Shown here piece after piece: positions 1-7,623 of a stretch of DNA of 64,000 nt. The stretch spans positions 1,364,001-1,428,000 of the forward strand of contig NZ_JACFXW010000001.1 in the NCBI RefSeq assembly GCF_014158035.1. Direction: 5' to 3'. Position 1 is the first letter of the stretch. Every line of letters begins with the position of its first letter. The notes under the pieces were generated by a model, which was not told the DNA's origin, did not search any database, and saw nothing but the letters and a program-made list of their open reading frames with translations. The DNA comes from Rhizobium sp. G21 (GTDB lineage: Bacteria > Pseudomonadota > Alphaproteobacteria > Rhizobiales > Rhizobiaceae). The position numbers and the translations under genes were made by a program.

Positions 1-474
1 CTGCTCGAGATCGAAATTGTGTCCGATCCAGCCTCCGTCGCTGAAATCGCCGGAGAACCCCACAAGCGTCACTCTGCCCCCGAGCATCGAGGCGTACATG
101 GCGATCTGATAGCCGATCGACGGCGCAAAGCCGAGCTTTCTCAGATCGTAAGCGCCGAGCTTCTCCGAGAAGCACAGCATCTCGCCGCCGAATCTCGATT
201 GGATTTGCTCGACTAGCTTATTCTCGTGGAGATCTCTGACGGCGAAATACACCTTGCCGCCCGACACGTCGCAGGGCGCTTCGTCGACATCGCTGAAGCC
301 GTGAGGAAGTCCATACAGAGGGGTGTTGAACACATACCAGCGTTCGACATTCAGACCTGATATCAGGCTGTCATTCCGGCATTTGTTGAATTGAACAATG
401 ATGGTGGGTTCGTTTTCCGTGACGGGCAAGGCTTCGATGCTGATCTCAGAGTTCGCAATCAGGATAAAGTGCAT
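1..474 (-). CDS. Sialyltransferase-like (GT29-like) protein, 3' end outside the window
   Basis: An open frame of 158 codons runs off the left edge with no stop. The chosen start begins MHFILIANSE, a hydrophobic first strand; an earlier in-frame ATG pair at 499-504 is possible. Three features resemble the sialylmotifs of GT29 sialyltransferases: IIVQFNKC near residue 25 (L-like), PSIGY...VTLVGF near residues 117-140 (S-like), and H152-x4-E157 in GHNFDLEQ (VS-like). If the assignment is right it would transfer a sialic-acid-type sugar to a surface glycan. Bacterial GT29-like proteins are uncommon, and no polysaccharide genes are visible nearby. Only the N-terminal part is visible, so the family call is tentative; another GT-B-like fold is the main alternative. 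Confidence 0.45.
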   Translation of the reverse strand, partial: MHFILIANSEISIEALPVTENEPTIIVQFNKCRNDSLISGLNVERWYVFNTPLYGLPHGFSDVDEAPCDVSGGKVYFAVRDLHENKLVEQIQSRFGGEMLCFSEKLGAYDLRKLGFAPSIGYQIAMYASMLGGRVTLVGFSGDFSDGGWIGHNFDLEQ

Positions 475-737
475 GTAACCCGCTACTCCATTCGCATCCA
501 TCATATCCGCCGCGCAGACGCCGCGACGAGAGCCGTGTCGGCGCTCATGACGAGTTGGCTTTTGTCATCAGTTCCGATTGCGGCCCGTGCAAGAGGACGC
601 CGGCGAAACCATGCCTCTACTAAGGTAAAATCATCGAAAGCCGCAAGGCGGCGGCAGTCGCCTTGGAAAAGTTCTTCGTCACGCGCCCACAAACACGACG
701 ATTGCGCGGTGGATTGGCGCGCCACACATCCTCATGA

Positions 738-1493
738 TCACACAATCTCGATCTTGAGCCCGTGGGCGCGATAGTCCGAGAGATCCGGCGCGGCGTCTTC
801 GGCGCCGACAAGAGCGCCCGTCAGCGACTCTAGCGGCAGCACCCGCCAGGGCGAGACGGCGTCGAGCTTGGCCGATGTCAGCAGCGTCCAGGTTTCCGCC
901 GATTGGCCGGCGATGCGGCGCTTGATCGCCGCTTCCTCCGCATCGCCCGTGGTCAGGCCGTGGCGCGGATGCAGGCCGGTGACGCCGAGGAAGAACAGGT
1001 CGGGCCGGAGCGCATCGATCTGCTCGGCGGCGAGCGCGCCGGTCGCCACCATGGAATGTTTGTAGAGCCGGCCGCCGATCAGGACTACGTCGGCGGTGGG
1101 ATGATCTTCCAGTTCGGCGGCGATGGTGGGGCTGTGGGTCGCAACCGTGAAGGCGCAGCTCTTCGGCAGCGCGCGGGCGAGCGCGGCGTTGGTGCTGCCG
1201 CCGTCGAGGAAGATCAGTTGACCGGGTTGTATGAGTTCGGCCGCCTTTCTGGCGAGCCGCATCTTCACATCCGCCGCAATTGCCCGACGGGCGCCGAGAT
1301 CCGGCAGATCTGGGGCAACAGGCAAAGCGCCGCCATGGACGCGGCGCAACAACCCTTCGGCGGCGAGTTCGCGCAGGTCGCGGCGGATCGTGTCTTCGGA
1401 CAGCTGGAATTCCTCGGCGAAAGCCTTGGCCACGATGCGTCCCTCGGCCTTCAGCCTTTCGATGAGCACCGCCTTGCGCTCCGTCGTCATCAT
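738..1493 (-). CDS. DeoR/GlpR-family transcriptional regulator
   Basis: This 251-residue protein has a DeoR-type helix-turn-helix near residues 8-55, including LSEDTIRRDLRELAAEGLL and the following RRVHGGA wing. A DeoR C-terminal sugar-phosphate sensor domain follows, with FLDGGSTN, LIGGRLY and DLFFLGVTGL. The length is normal for the family. Such proteins are usually repressors released by a phosphorylated sugar or polyol. The gene lies 63 bp downstream of the D-lactate dehydrogenase gene on the same strand, so the two may be co-transcribed. The ligand cannot be read from the sequence, and no sugar catabolic operon adjoins it. Confidence 0.88.
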   Translation of the reverse strand: MMTTERKAVLIERLKAEGRIVAKAFAEEFQLSEDTIRRDLRELAAEGLLRRVHGGALPVAPDLPDLGARRAIAADVKMRLARKAAELIQPGQLIFLDGGSTNAALARALPKSCAFTVATHSPTIAAELEDHPTADVVLIGGRLYKHSMVATGALAAEQIDALRPDLFFLGVTGLHPRHGLTTGDAEEAAIKRRIAGQSAETWTLLTSAKLDAVSPWRVLPLESLTGALVGAEDAAPDLSDYRAHGLKIEIV

Positions 1494-1556
1494 CCGCCAT
1501 TCCCCGGTCTATCATTGCGAGAGCCTTATGGCATGAGGAGTTCGCAGGCGAAAGTC

Positions 1557-2567
1557 TCAGCCATGGCCCGCCAGACGCTCCACGGAAACGCTGTGGGTCG
1601 CAGCGCCCGTATCGCGGAACGCGATGATATTGCCCAGCGTCGTCTCGGCGATATTGTCGAGCGCCTCGTGGGTGAAGAAGGCCTGGTGGCCTGTGATCAG
1701 CACATTGGGAAACGTCAGGAGGCGGGCGAAGACGTCGTCGCGCAGCACCTGGCTCGACAGATCCTCGAAGAACAGATCCGCCTCTTCCTCATAGACGTCG
1801 AGGCCGAGCGCGCCGATGCGGCCGGATTTCAACCCCTCGATCACGGCGCGGGTGTCGATGACGCCGCCGCGGCCGGTGTTGATCAGCATCACGCCCGGCT
1901 TGAGAAGCGGCAGGGTGTCTTCGCGGATCATATGACGTGTCTCCGGCGTCAACGGGCAATTGAGGCTGAGAATGTCGGATTGGCGAAACACCTCCTCCAA
2001 AGGCGCATAGACCATGCCCAACGCCTCGCAGACGGGATTGGGCGTGGGGTCCAAGCCGAGGAGACGGCAGCCGAAGCCCGAGAGAATGCGCGTCAGCACC
2101 TCGCCGATCTTGCCGGTGCCGACCACGCCCACCGTCTTGCCGTGGAGATCGAAGCCGAGCAAACCGTCGAGGGCGAAATTGCCCTCGCGCACCCGGTTAT
2201 AGGCACGGTGAATCTTGCGGTTGAGGCCGAGGATGATCGCCATCGTATGCTCGGCGACCGCATGCGGCGAATAGGCCGGCACGCGCGCCACCGTCAGCCC
2301 GTATTCACGGGCTGCGGCGAGATCGACATTGTTGAAGCCCGCGCAGCGCAGCGCCACCAGCCGCACGCCAAGCGCATCGAGCCGGGCCAGCACCGGGGCG
2401 GAGAGATCGTCGTTGACGAAGGCGCAGACGGCGCCGGAGCCATCGGCGAGACCCGCCGTCTCCAGAGACAGATGCGCCTCGGTGTAGCGCAGCGACAGGC
2501 CCTGGGCCGCGCCGCGATCGAGAAAATGCCGGTCGTATGGCTTTGCGCTGAACACCGTCACCTGCAT
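1557..2567 (-). CDS. ldhA: D-lactate dehydrogenase (2-hydroxyacid dehydrogenase family)
   Basis: The 336-residue product is an NAD-dependent D-2-hydroxyacid dehydrogenase, most like the LdhA branch that interconverts pyruvate and D-lactate in the cytoplasm. The Rossmann motif GVVGTGKIG is clear. The catalytic Arg lies in NTGRGGVID, the Glu in [13 protein letters not shown] (typical of D-LDH) and the His in [11 protein letters not shown]. The start at MQVTVFSAK is preceded by a GGGGAG ribosome-binding site; a longer frame upstream lacks family similarity. The regulator gene at 738-1493 follows on the same strand. Substrate preference among 2-ketoacids is inferred from similarity only. Confidence 0.88.
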   Translation of the reverse strand: MQVTVFSAKPYDRHFLDRGAAQGLSLRYTEAHLSLETAGLADGSGAVCAFVNDDLSAPVLARLDALGVRLVALRCAGFNNVDLAAAREYGLTVARVPAYSPHAVAEHTMAIILGLNRKIHRAYNRVREGNFALDGLLGFDLHGKTVGVVGTGKIGEVLTRILSGFGCRLLGLDPTPNPVCEALGMVYAPLEEVFRQSDILSLNCPLTPETRHMIREDTLPLLKPGVMLINTGRGGVIDTRAVIEGLKSGRIGALGLDVYEEEADLFFEDLSSQVLRDDVFARLLTFPNVLITGHQAFFTHEALDNIAETTLGNIIAFRDTGAATHSVSVERLAGHG

Positions 2568-2807
2568 GCCGTCACACTCCCCTATCTTGATCGCCGCGAC
2601 GATGGCATGGCGCGCGGCGTCGGTCCACCGAACTCGCCGCTCACCCGCATCCCGACGCAATATGAATGATTGACATGACAGGATCGTGCTATAAATCCGC
2701 GCGGACGGCGAAGGCAAAGGCGGGTGCTCCCTGCCGAGTACCGAGGTCCAGCTCCCCCGATGCAACAGAGACTTCCGCCGGCGCAGGTCGTTGGAAGACG
2801 AAACGCC

Positions 2808-3017
2808 ATGAAACCCTTGCCCGCCTGCCAGGCCAAACCGATCCTGCGCGCCTATGAAAGCCTGACGCGCGAAAGCTGGTTCAACCGCAATGCGGTGACC
2901 GAACGGGAGCTGCTGAAAATGCTGTTCGCGTTGCGCGGCGACGGCTCAGGCCCCGAAGACGCCTTCTACAAGGCGGCCGAGGACGAGGCGAAACGGCGTT
3001 TTTCGAAGATGCGTTGA
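2808..3017 (+). CDS. Small hypothetical protein (69 aa)
   Basis: I do not recognise a named family. The 69-residue product begins [10 protein letters not shown] and is mostly charged and helical, with no signal peptide or membrane segment. Its coding texture matches neighbouring genes, and GGAAGACG upstream of the ATG at 2808 could serve as ribosome-binding site. It precedes the riboswitch-gdx unit by about 50 bp and reads in the same direction, but the riboswitch hairpins lie after its stop. It is therefore probably not under guanidine control. Function unknown. Confidence 0.6.
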   Translation: MKPLPACQAKPILRAYESLTRESWFNRNAVTERELLKMLFALRGDGSGPEDAFYKAAEDEAKRRFSKMR

Positions 3018-3064
3018 GGCCCGGCGCTCTTTTCAAATCAGGCCCAGAACGCTATATGGAATGC

Positions 3065-3119
3065 GCGAGGACGACCTCGCTCGATGATGACAGACGGGAC
3101 GGCCCGATACAGAAGGAGG
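3065..3119 (+). promoter_or_regulatory. Guanidine-II (mini-ykkC) riboswitch plus ribosome-binding site
   Basis: Two short hairpins with ACGR tetraloops precede gdx. P1 is GCGAGG-ACGA-CCTCGC (3065-3080) and P2 is CGGG-ACGG-CCCG (3095-3106), both perfectly paired and separated by 14 nt. The Shine-Dalgarno AGGAGG (3114-3119) lies 7 nt after P2 and the gdx ATG is at 3125. Two ACGR-loop hairpins shortly before a ribosome-binding site is the known layout of mini-ykkC RNAs, which bind guanidinium and switch on translation of exporters such as Gdx/SugE. The downstream gene fits exactly. Confidence 0.88.
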
Positions 3120-3124
3120 CCGTC

Positions 3125-3445
3125 ATGGCTTGGCTCTATCTCATCACCGCCGGACTTCTCGAAGTGGTCTGGGCTTATTTCCTCAAACAATCGGACGGTT
3201 TCACGCGGCCCCTGCCGACGCTGATCACCGTGGTCGCGCTCGCCGCCAGCCTCGGGCTTCTAGCGCTGTCGCTGCGCAGCCTGCCGCTCGGGCCGGCTTA
3301 TGCGATCTGGACCGGCATCGGCGCGGTCGGCGCCTTTGGCGTCGGGGTGCTGCTGCTCGGCGATGCGCTGACGCCGATGCGAGCCTGCGCGGCGCTGATG
3401 ATCCTCGGCGGCATCGTGCTGATGAAACTGTCGGCCGAGGCCTGA
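3125..3445 (+). CDS. gdx: Guanidinium exporter of the SMR family (Gdx/SugE)
   Basis: This 106-residue protein has four hydrophobic segments and is a small multidrug resistance family member of the SugE/Gdx subgroup. Subgroup features include LLEVVWAYFLKQSDGF with the membrane-embedded Glu in the first helix, and WTGIGAVG in the third. Gdx proteins work as dimers in the inner membrane and export guanidinium in exchange for protons. A guanidine-II riboswitch directly upstream supports this role over general drug export. The ATG at 3125 follows AGGAGG with good spacing. The upstream in-frame extension to 3014 would run through the riboswitch and is rejected. Confidence 0.93.
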   Translation: MAWLYLITAGLLEVVWAYFLKQSDGFTRPLPTLITVVALAASLGLLALSLRSLPLGPAYAIWTGIGAVGAFGVGVLLLGDALTPMRACAALMILGGIVLMKLSAEA

Positions 3446-3450
3446 CCCCG

Positions 3451-4041
3451 TCAGGGCGTATAGGCCGACAGCGCCGAGATCACCGCGCTCCAGCAGGCCG
3501 GCTTGTGAAAGACCGGCCGCCGCCTTTCGGGCGGCGGTATCTCGGCGAGGCCGTGGCCGGTCATGAAGACATAGGGAATGCCGCGATCGGCCAGCGCCGC
3601 AGCGAGCGGGAAGACGGTCTCCGCCTCCAGCCTGACATCGAGAAGCGCTGCGGAGGGCGCCGGACGGCGCTCCAGAAGCGCAAGGGCGAAAGCCACAGAC
3701 GCGGATGGACCGAGCACTTCGGCGCCGCCGTCGCGCAGCTGCGCCTCCGCTTCCGCTGCGACGTAATAGTCGTCCTCGACCAGCAGGATGAGCGCGCCGG
3801 ACAGAGGCAAGGCGTTGGCGAATTTTCGACGCGCCGCCAGGGCGGCGAACGCGGCCAATCGATCCGGCGCCACCAGGCCCCGGCGATACTGATGGAGGAT
3901 ATAGGCTGCGAAATCACGCCGCGTTTTCGCGTCACGAGGGAACCAGGCTTCGCCGGAAATGTCGTCGAAGATGGTTTGCAGCAAGAGGAGTTCGGACGAG
4001 GCGAGCACGCCGGCTGTCAAATGCCGTAATACGAGTTGCAT
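3451..4041 (-). CDS. Receiver-domain protein with helical N-terminal extension
   Basis: The 196-residue product has a C-terminal response-regulator receiver domain from about residue 84. Its active-site residues are in place: D90/D91 in LVEDD, phospho-acceptor D135 in ALLDVRL, T161 in FMTGHG and K180 in FHKPA. The first 80 residues are predicted helical and match no domain I can name. There is no DNA-binding or enzymatic output domain, so it probably acts by protein contact in a phosphorelay. It converges on gdx with 5 bp between the stop codons. No histidine kinase gene is adjacent. Confidence 0.75.
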   Translation of the reverse strand: MQLVLRHLTAGVLASSELLLLQTIFDDISGEAWFPRDAKTRRDFAAYILHQYRRGLVAPDRLAAFAALAARRKFANALPLSGALILLVEDDYYVAAEAEAQLRDGGAEVLGPSASVAFALALLERRPAPSAALLDVRLEAETVFPLAAALADRGIPYVFMTGHGLAEIPPPERRRPVFHKPACWSAVISALSAYTP

Positions 4042-4238
4042 CCGCCCTGCCTCTATTGGCGCGAAAGATCATAAATGCGCGGGCGAAAGCGAAGTTCCGT
4101 TCCGGCCAACCAAAAAGACAATGGCCCGGAAAATCACGCCGGCGGCGGTTTGCGCGTTGAAGCATGGCGCGAGAACGGGTTAACTCGACCTCAAGAGCGG
4201 CTCGCCGCTTGCGAGAAGCCCGGAAAGGATGAGACCCC

Positions 4239-5069
4239 ATGACCCATTTCCATGCCGAGGACGGCGCGAAACTCGCCTATCGCGACGAGGGACAGGGCTT
4301 GCCCGTGCTGGCGCTCGCCGGACTGACGCGCGACGGCCGCGATTTCGATTATCTCGCGCCGCATCTCGAGGGCGTCAGGCTGATTCGTCTCGACAGCCGT
4401 GGACGGGGCGGTTCGGACTGGACGGGGCACGCCACCTACACCGTGCCGCGCGAGGCGGCGGATGCGTTGGCGCTTCTCGATCATCTCGGCCTCGACAAAG
4501 CGGCGGTGATCGGCAGTTCGCGCGGCGGGCTGATCGGCATGTTCCTCGCCGCCACCGCCAAGCATCGGCTTTCGGGCCTGTGCATGAACGATGTCGGGCC
4601 AGTTTTGGAACAGGCGGGGCTCGACCGCATCGTCGGCTATCTCGGCGTCAGACCGCAGGCGAAAACGCTCGACGACATCGCCGCCGCGCTGCCGCTGGCC
4701 AATCCCGGCTTTTTCAACGTGCCGACGTCGCGCTGGCGCGAGGAAGCGGAGCGGCATTTCGTCCAGACGGAGACGGGCGTCGATCTGACCTATGATCCCG
4801 AACTGCGCCAGAGTTTCGAGACGGCGGTGTCCGGCACGTCGGTCGATCTCTGGCCGCTGTTCGATGCGCTAAAGGACCTGCCGATCGCGCTGATCCGCGC
4901 CGAGAATTCCGATCTCTTGAGCCGCGAGGCGACCGAGGCCATGCAGGCGCGGCGTCCAGACATGATCTATGCCGAGACAGCCGATCGCGCCCATATCCCC
5001 TTCCTCGACGAGCCGGAAGCGCTCGACGCCATCAGGGCCTGGCTGGAACGGGTGAAAGAAACGTCGTAG
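4239..5069 (+). CDS. Alpha/beta hydrolase
   Basis: This 276-residue cytoplasmic protein has the alpha/beta hydrolase fold. The nucleophile elbow is GSSRGG near residue 94 and the catalytic His lies in RAHIPFLDEPE near the C-terminus. The oxyanion region appears as LAGLTRDGRDF. GGAAAGGATGAG precedes the start. Related proteins hydrolyse esters, lactones or enol-lactones, but nothing in the sequence fixes the substrate and the flanking genes are unrelated. It converges with the DUF6074 gene, 6 bp away. Confidence 0.85.
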   Translation: MTHFHAEDGAKLAYRDEGQGLPVLALAGLTRDGRDFDYLAPHLEGVRLIRLDSRGRGGSDWTGHATYTVPREAADALALLDHLGLDKAAVIGSSRGGLIGMFLAATAKHRLSGLCMNDVGPVLEQAGLDRIVGYLGVRPQAKTLDDIAAALPLANPGFFNVPTSRWREEAERHFVQTETGVDLTYDPELRQSFETAVSGTSVDLWPLFDALKDLPIALIRAENSDLLSREATEAMQARRPDMIYAETADRAHIPFLDEPEALDAIRAWLERVKETS

Positions 5070-5075
5070 GGACTG

Positions 5076-5348
5076 TTATTGCGGCGCCTGGGCGCTCTGG
5101 CTGTCGTTTTCATAAAGACGGGTGAGCGTGAAGAACACCGCGCTCTGGAAATCGGCGACCTCGTGGGAGACTTCTTCTTCATCGACGCCCGCGGCGCGCA
5201 ATTCGGCGGCCATGCGGCGGGCGCGGCTCTTCCACCACGCCTCCGCCTCGCCCGTGGAAAGACGCTTGATGACCAACGCCGCCTCCTGAACCTCGGAGGC
5301 GCGGGCTGCGGCGGGAAACGCGACGATCTGACACGATGAAGCACTCAT
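5076..5348 (-). CDS. DUF6074-like small protein
   Basis: A 90-residue protein starting with a Cys-Gln-Ile-Val-Ala-Phe-Pro stretch (CQIVAFPAAAR) followed by helical segments. This layout is typical of DUF6074 proteins, which are widespread and often multicopy in Hyphomicrobiales and have no known function. The WWKSRARRMAAELRAAG region fits the family helix. No membrane segment or signal is seen. The family assignment comes from pattern memory, not a search. Confidence 0.62.
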   Translation of the reverse strand: MSASSCQIVAFPAAARASEVQEAALVIKRLSTGEAEAWWKSRARRMAAELRAAGVDEEEVSHEVADFQSAVFFTLTRLYENDSQSAQAPQ

Positions 5349-5443
5349 GCGGCCCGGTATAGCCGAACATGCCTAATGTCCGGTTAATGACCGCGAGAGG
5401 TCTGGATTGTTTCGGAACGGATCATCGCCCGAACCCGCCCGGA

Positions 5444-6523
5444 TCACGGCGCAGAAAGACCCAGCAACAAGGCGACGAGTTCCGGTTGCCGGTTGGAGCC
5501 CGTCTTGGCGAAGATATTCTTGACATGGGTGCGGACTGTTTCGACGGAGACATTGTGCGCGGTGGCTATCTCTTCGAGGGAATTTCCCCGCGCCAATTCG
5601 CGCGCCACCTTGCCTTCGGCAGGAGTCAGATCGAAGAGGCCGGACAGCACGCGCATATCCGGCGCGGTCCTTTTCCCCGGCGACGTCACCACCAGCAGCG
5701 CCAAGCCGCGGCCGAAGACGTCATGGGCCGACCGCCGCACCGGCAGGAGATGCAGGATGAGCGGCTCCAACCCTTCGGGCGAGATCATCGGGAAGGATTG
5801 GACGGCGCCGTTGGTGAAAGACGTCAAGGCCGAAAAGGCGGTCTTGACCAGCGCCGCCGTCGCCTTGCTCTCCAGGATCAGCCGATCGAAGGGCCCGGCC
5901 GAGATCCGCGGCGCCAGCGCCTCGGCCTCCTCGTTCATGGCCAGGACATTCAGGCCGGCGCCCAGCACCACGGCCGCGAGCCCGAGCGAGGAGAGCGTCG
6001 TCGCCATGGCCCGGGCCTCGGAGAAAGCCAGGCGGGACGCGAGGAACACCGAGCGCGCCAGATCGGGCTTCAACGCATTCAAGTGAGCGATCTCGGCGTC
6101 GCTATAGTGGTCCATGCCCGTGCGGCGAAGGAGATCGAACATGATCATATGTCCGGTCGGCTCCTGGAACGCGCAGCCCGCCGACCAGTTCATACCCGCC
6201 GGGCGTATGAATTCGGTGAGAACGACGTCGCTCTCGAGCTCGTCCTCGGTCAAAAGATCCAGTTCCCGCGTGAAGGTGAAGGGAAAGCGCTCCAACGCGC
6301 GCGCCGGACGCGGATTGTCCAACCGCCGCGGATCCGACGAGAACCTGAGAATGCCTTCACGGATGTTCGGCGTGCAGACGAAGCGATGCCCGCCCTGCTC
6401 GTCGATGGCGAAAATCGTCGCGGTGGTCGCATCGACCTCGCGGGCGAGCGCCTCACAGGCCATGGGCCAGAGTTCCGGCAGCAATGCCGCTTCGTAGAAC
6501 TGGTCAATCGTTTGCAGCAACAT
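5444..6523 (-). CDS. LuxR-type transcriptional regulator
   Basis: The 359-residue protein ends with a LuxR/FixJ-type helix-turn-helix (about residues 295-350), including LTPAEGKVARELARGNS and VSVETVRTHVKNIFAKTG. The N-terminal ~280 residues look like a PAS/GAF-type sensor but lack the pattern of an acyl-homoserine-lactone domain. The architecture matches stand-alone LuxR-family regulators common in rhizobia and bradyrhizobia. There is no receiver domain, so control is probably by ligand. No obvious target gene adjoins it. Confidence 0.8.
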   Translation of the reverse strand: MLLQTIDQFYEAALLPELWPMACEALAREVDATTATIFAIDEQGGHRFVCTPNIREGILRFSSDPRRLDNPRPARALERFPFTFTRELDLLTEDELESDVVLTEFIRPAGMNWSAGCAFQEPTGHMIMFDLLRRTGMDHYSDAEIAHLNALKPDLARSVFLASRLAFSEARAMATTLSSLGLAAVVLGAGLNVLAMNEEAEALAPRISAGPFDRLILESKATAALVKTAFSALTSFTNGAVQSFPMISPEGLEPLILHLLPVRRSAHDVFGRGLALLVVTSPGKRTAPDMRVLSGLFDLTPAEGKVARELARGNSLEEIATAHNVSVETVRTHVKNIFAKTGSNRQPELVALLLGLSAP

Positions 6524-6816
6524 CGTTCGGGGGCGCCCGCATCACAATCAAAATGACTATTCGTATAAAAATCCTATCCGAAACCGGGTCTCAAGATAAG
6601 CCATGAACAACAAAGCAATCGGAAACACTTGAGATATTGCCGATATAATCCGGCTAGGCTGCTTTCTGCTGCGAATGAAGTCCGGGGCTCGCCGAAGTAA
6701 AGGCAAATCCCGCGGGCGCGGATCGCCAGCCGGCGCAAAGCCCATGAAGTGCTGGAGGAGATCGAAATCGTTCCTTTTAAGATCGCGGTCCCGACCGAGG
6801 CGATGGCGCATGCGCC

Positions 6817-7113
6817 TCAATCCCTCGCCATCGCGCCGATGATGAAACGGTTGTCACCCTTGCTCTGGCAGCGGGTGCAGCGGAGCAACGGCTGCAGGTC
6901 AACCAACAGGACCGCGCCGAAGCGGCGTTGTAGATCATATCGGTCGAGCCAAGCTTCATGGGCGCAGCGGGAGCAGAGGCCTCCCAACCGCTGCCATTGG
7001 CGCAGGGATAGAAAAGTCGCCGGAGGCGACTCCTCTGCGTCCGGAACGCGCTCGTCGCCGGAACTTTCGGATATCAGCAGAATGGAGCGCGCGTGCCGCA
7101 TGTCGCGCCTCAC
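6817..7113 (-). CDS. Small zinc-ribbon-like protein, downstream member of an SOS-box operon
   Basis: A 98-residue protein with two CxxC pairs (C47/C50 and C79/C82) spaced like a zinc ribbon. Between them is WLDRYDLQRRFGAVLLVDLQ and after them a basic tail. The GTG start at 7113 overlaps the stop of the upstream gene by four bases (GTGA), so the two are translationally coupled. The operon promoter carries a GAAC-N7-GAAC box. Similar small CxxC proteins occur in Hyphomicrobiales, but I know of no assigned function. A nucleic-acid-binding or nuclease-accessory role is only an inference from the zinc ribbon and the DNA-damage context. Confidence 0.66.
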   Translation of the reverse strand: MRRDMRHARSILLISESSGDERVPDAEESPPATFLSLRQWQRLGGLCSRCAHEAWLDRYDLQRRFGAVLLVDLQPLLRCTRCQSKGDNRFIIGAMARD

Positions 7114-7352
7114 AGCCGTTCATAACGCGGCCTCCATCCCCGGCCGATGCCGTGGCTGATGAGGCAGGAGGCGGTGTAGAGCTGATCGCGCAGGAAGTCG
7201 GCGTCGAGTAGCAGTTCCTCGATCGCCTTGCGATAGTCGCCCTGGTAGAAATCGAGCACGCTGGCGATGATGTCCACCTCCGCCTGATCCGCCTCTTCCG
7301 GGGCGATAGCGCCGAGATCAAGACGCAATTGTTCGACCGCCGATGTCGCCAT
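7110..7352 (-). CDS. Small SOS-box-controlled protein of unknown function (80 aa)
   Basis: The product begins MATSAVEQLRLDLG and ends in GRGWRPRYERL. It is acidic and helical, with no cysteines paired for metal and no membrane segment. The start at 7352 is chosen because AAAGGAG lies 9-10 nt upstream; a longer frame to 7391 lacks a site. Fifty bases upstream is a GAAC-N7-GAAC box overlapping a plausible -10, the alphaproteobacterial LexA operator form. It is divergent from the ycaQ-like gene and coupled to the zinc-ribbon gene. The RGWxPRYE tail recurs in small uncharacterised rhizobial proteins. Function unknown. Confidence 0.7.
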   Translation of the reverse strand: MATSAVEQLRLDLGAIAPEEADQAEVDIIASVLDFYQGDYRKAIEELLLDADFLRDQLYTASCLISHGIGRGWRPRYERL

Positions 7353-7401
7353 GGGACGTCTCCTTTCACGAGATAGGATTGGGTTCCGCACTGCGGATTA
7401 T

Positions 7402-7416
7402 GTTCCTATTTTGTTC
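7402..7416 (-). promoter_or_regulatory. LexA (SOS) box upstream of 7110-7352
   Basis: Read on the gene's strand this is GAAC-AAAATAG-GAAC, an exact GAAC-N7-GAAC direct repeat, the known LexA operator form in alphaproteobacteria. A TTGACT -35-like hexamer lies upstream of it on the minus strand, and the box overlaps a CAAAAT -10-like hexamer at 17 bp spacing, so bound LexA would block RNA polymerase. Confidence 0.78.
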
Positions 7417-7508
7417 TTGTTTGTTTTAGGAGTCAAGCAGAGAAACCATCCGGGATTTCCAATCGCTTCCGATTGCCGACAATTCACATCGATCTTAAAA
7501 ACCGTTAC

Positions 7509-7523
7509 GTTCTCACTCTGTTC
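7509..7523 (+). promoter_or_regulatory. LexA (SOS) box upstream of the ycaQ-like gene
   Basis: GTTC-TCACTCT-GTTC is an exact GTTC-N7-GTTC repeat 101 bp before the ATG at 7624. It is the second of three such boxes within 1.5 kb, each in front of a gene or operon linked to DNA repair, which makes chance unlikely. Confidence 0.75.
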
Positions 7524-7623
7524 CTGATCTTGATTCTCTCAGCGCCAATCGACATCGGCTGGTTCTGGGGCATGTCGGGCCGCCGCAGAGAGTTTCGCTT
7601 GAAAAGAAATCGGTGCTGAGAGC

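Noticed and set aside
501..725. 74-residue minus-strand frame overlapping the GT29-like gene start by ATGA
   Set aside because: The overlap is suggestive, but the protein has no recognised motif or ribosome-binding site and the gap is short.
903..2669. 588-codon open frame on the plus strand
   Set aside because: It is antisense to deoR and ldhA, whose products have clear family motifs. The long frame results from high GC at third codon positions.
6557..6820. 87-residue minus-strand frame after the zinc-ribbon gene
   Set aside because: Arg-rich start and no ribosome-binding site; likely non-coding.
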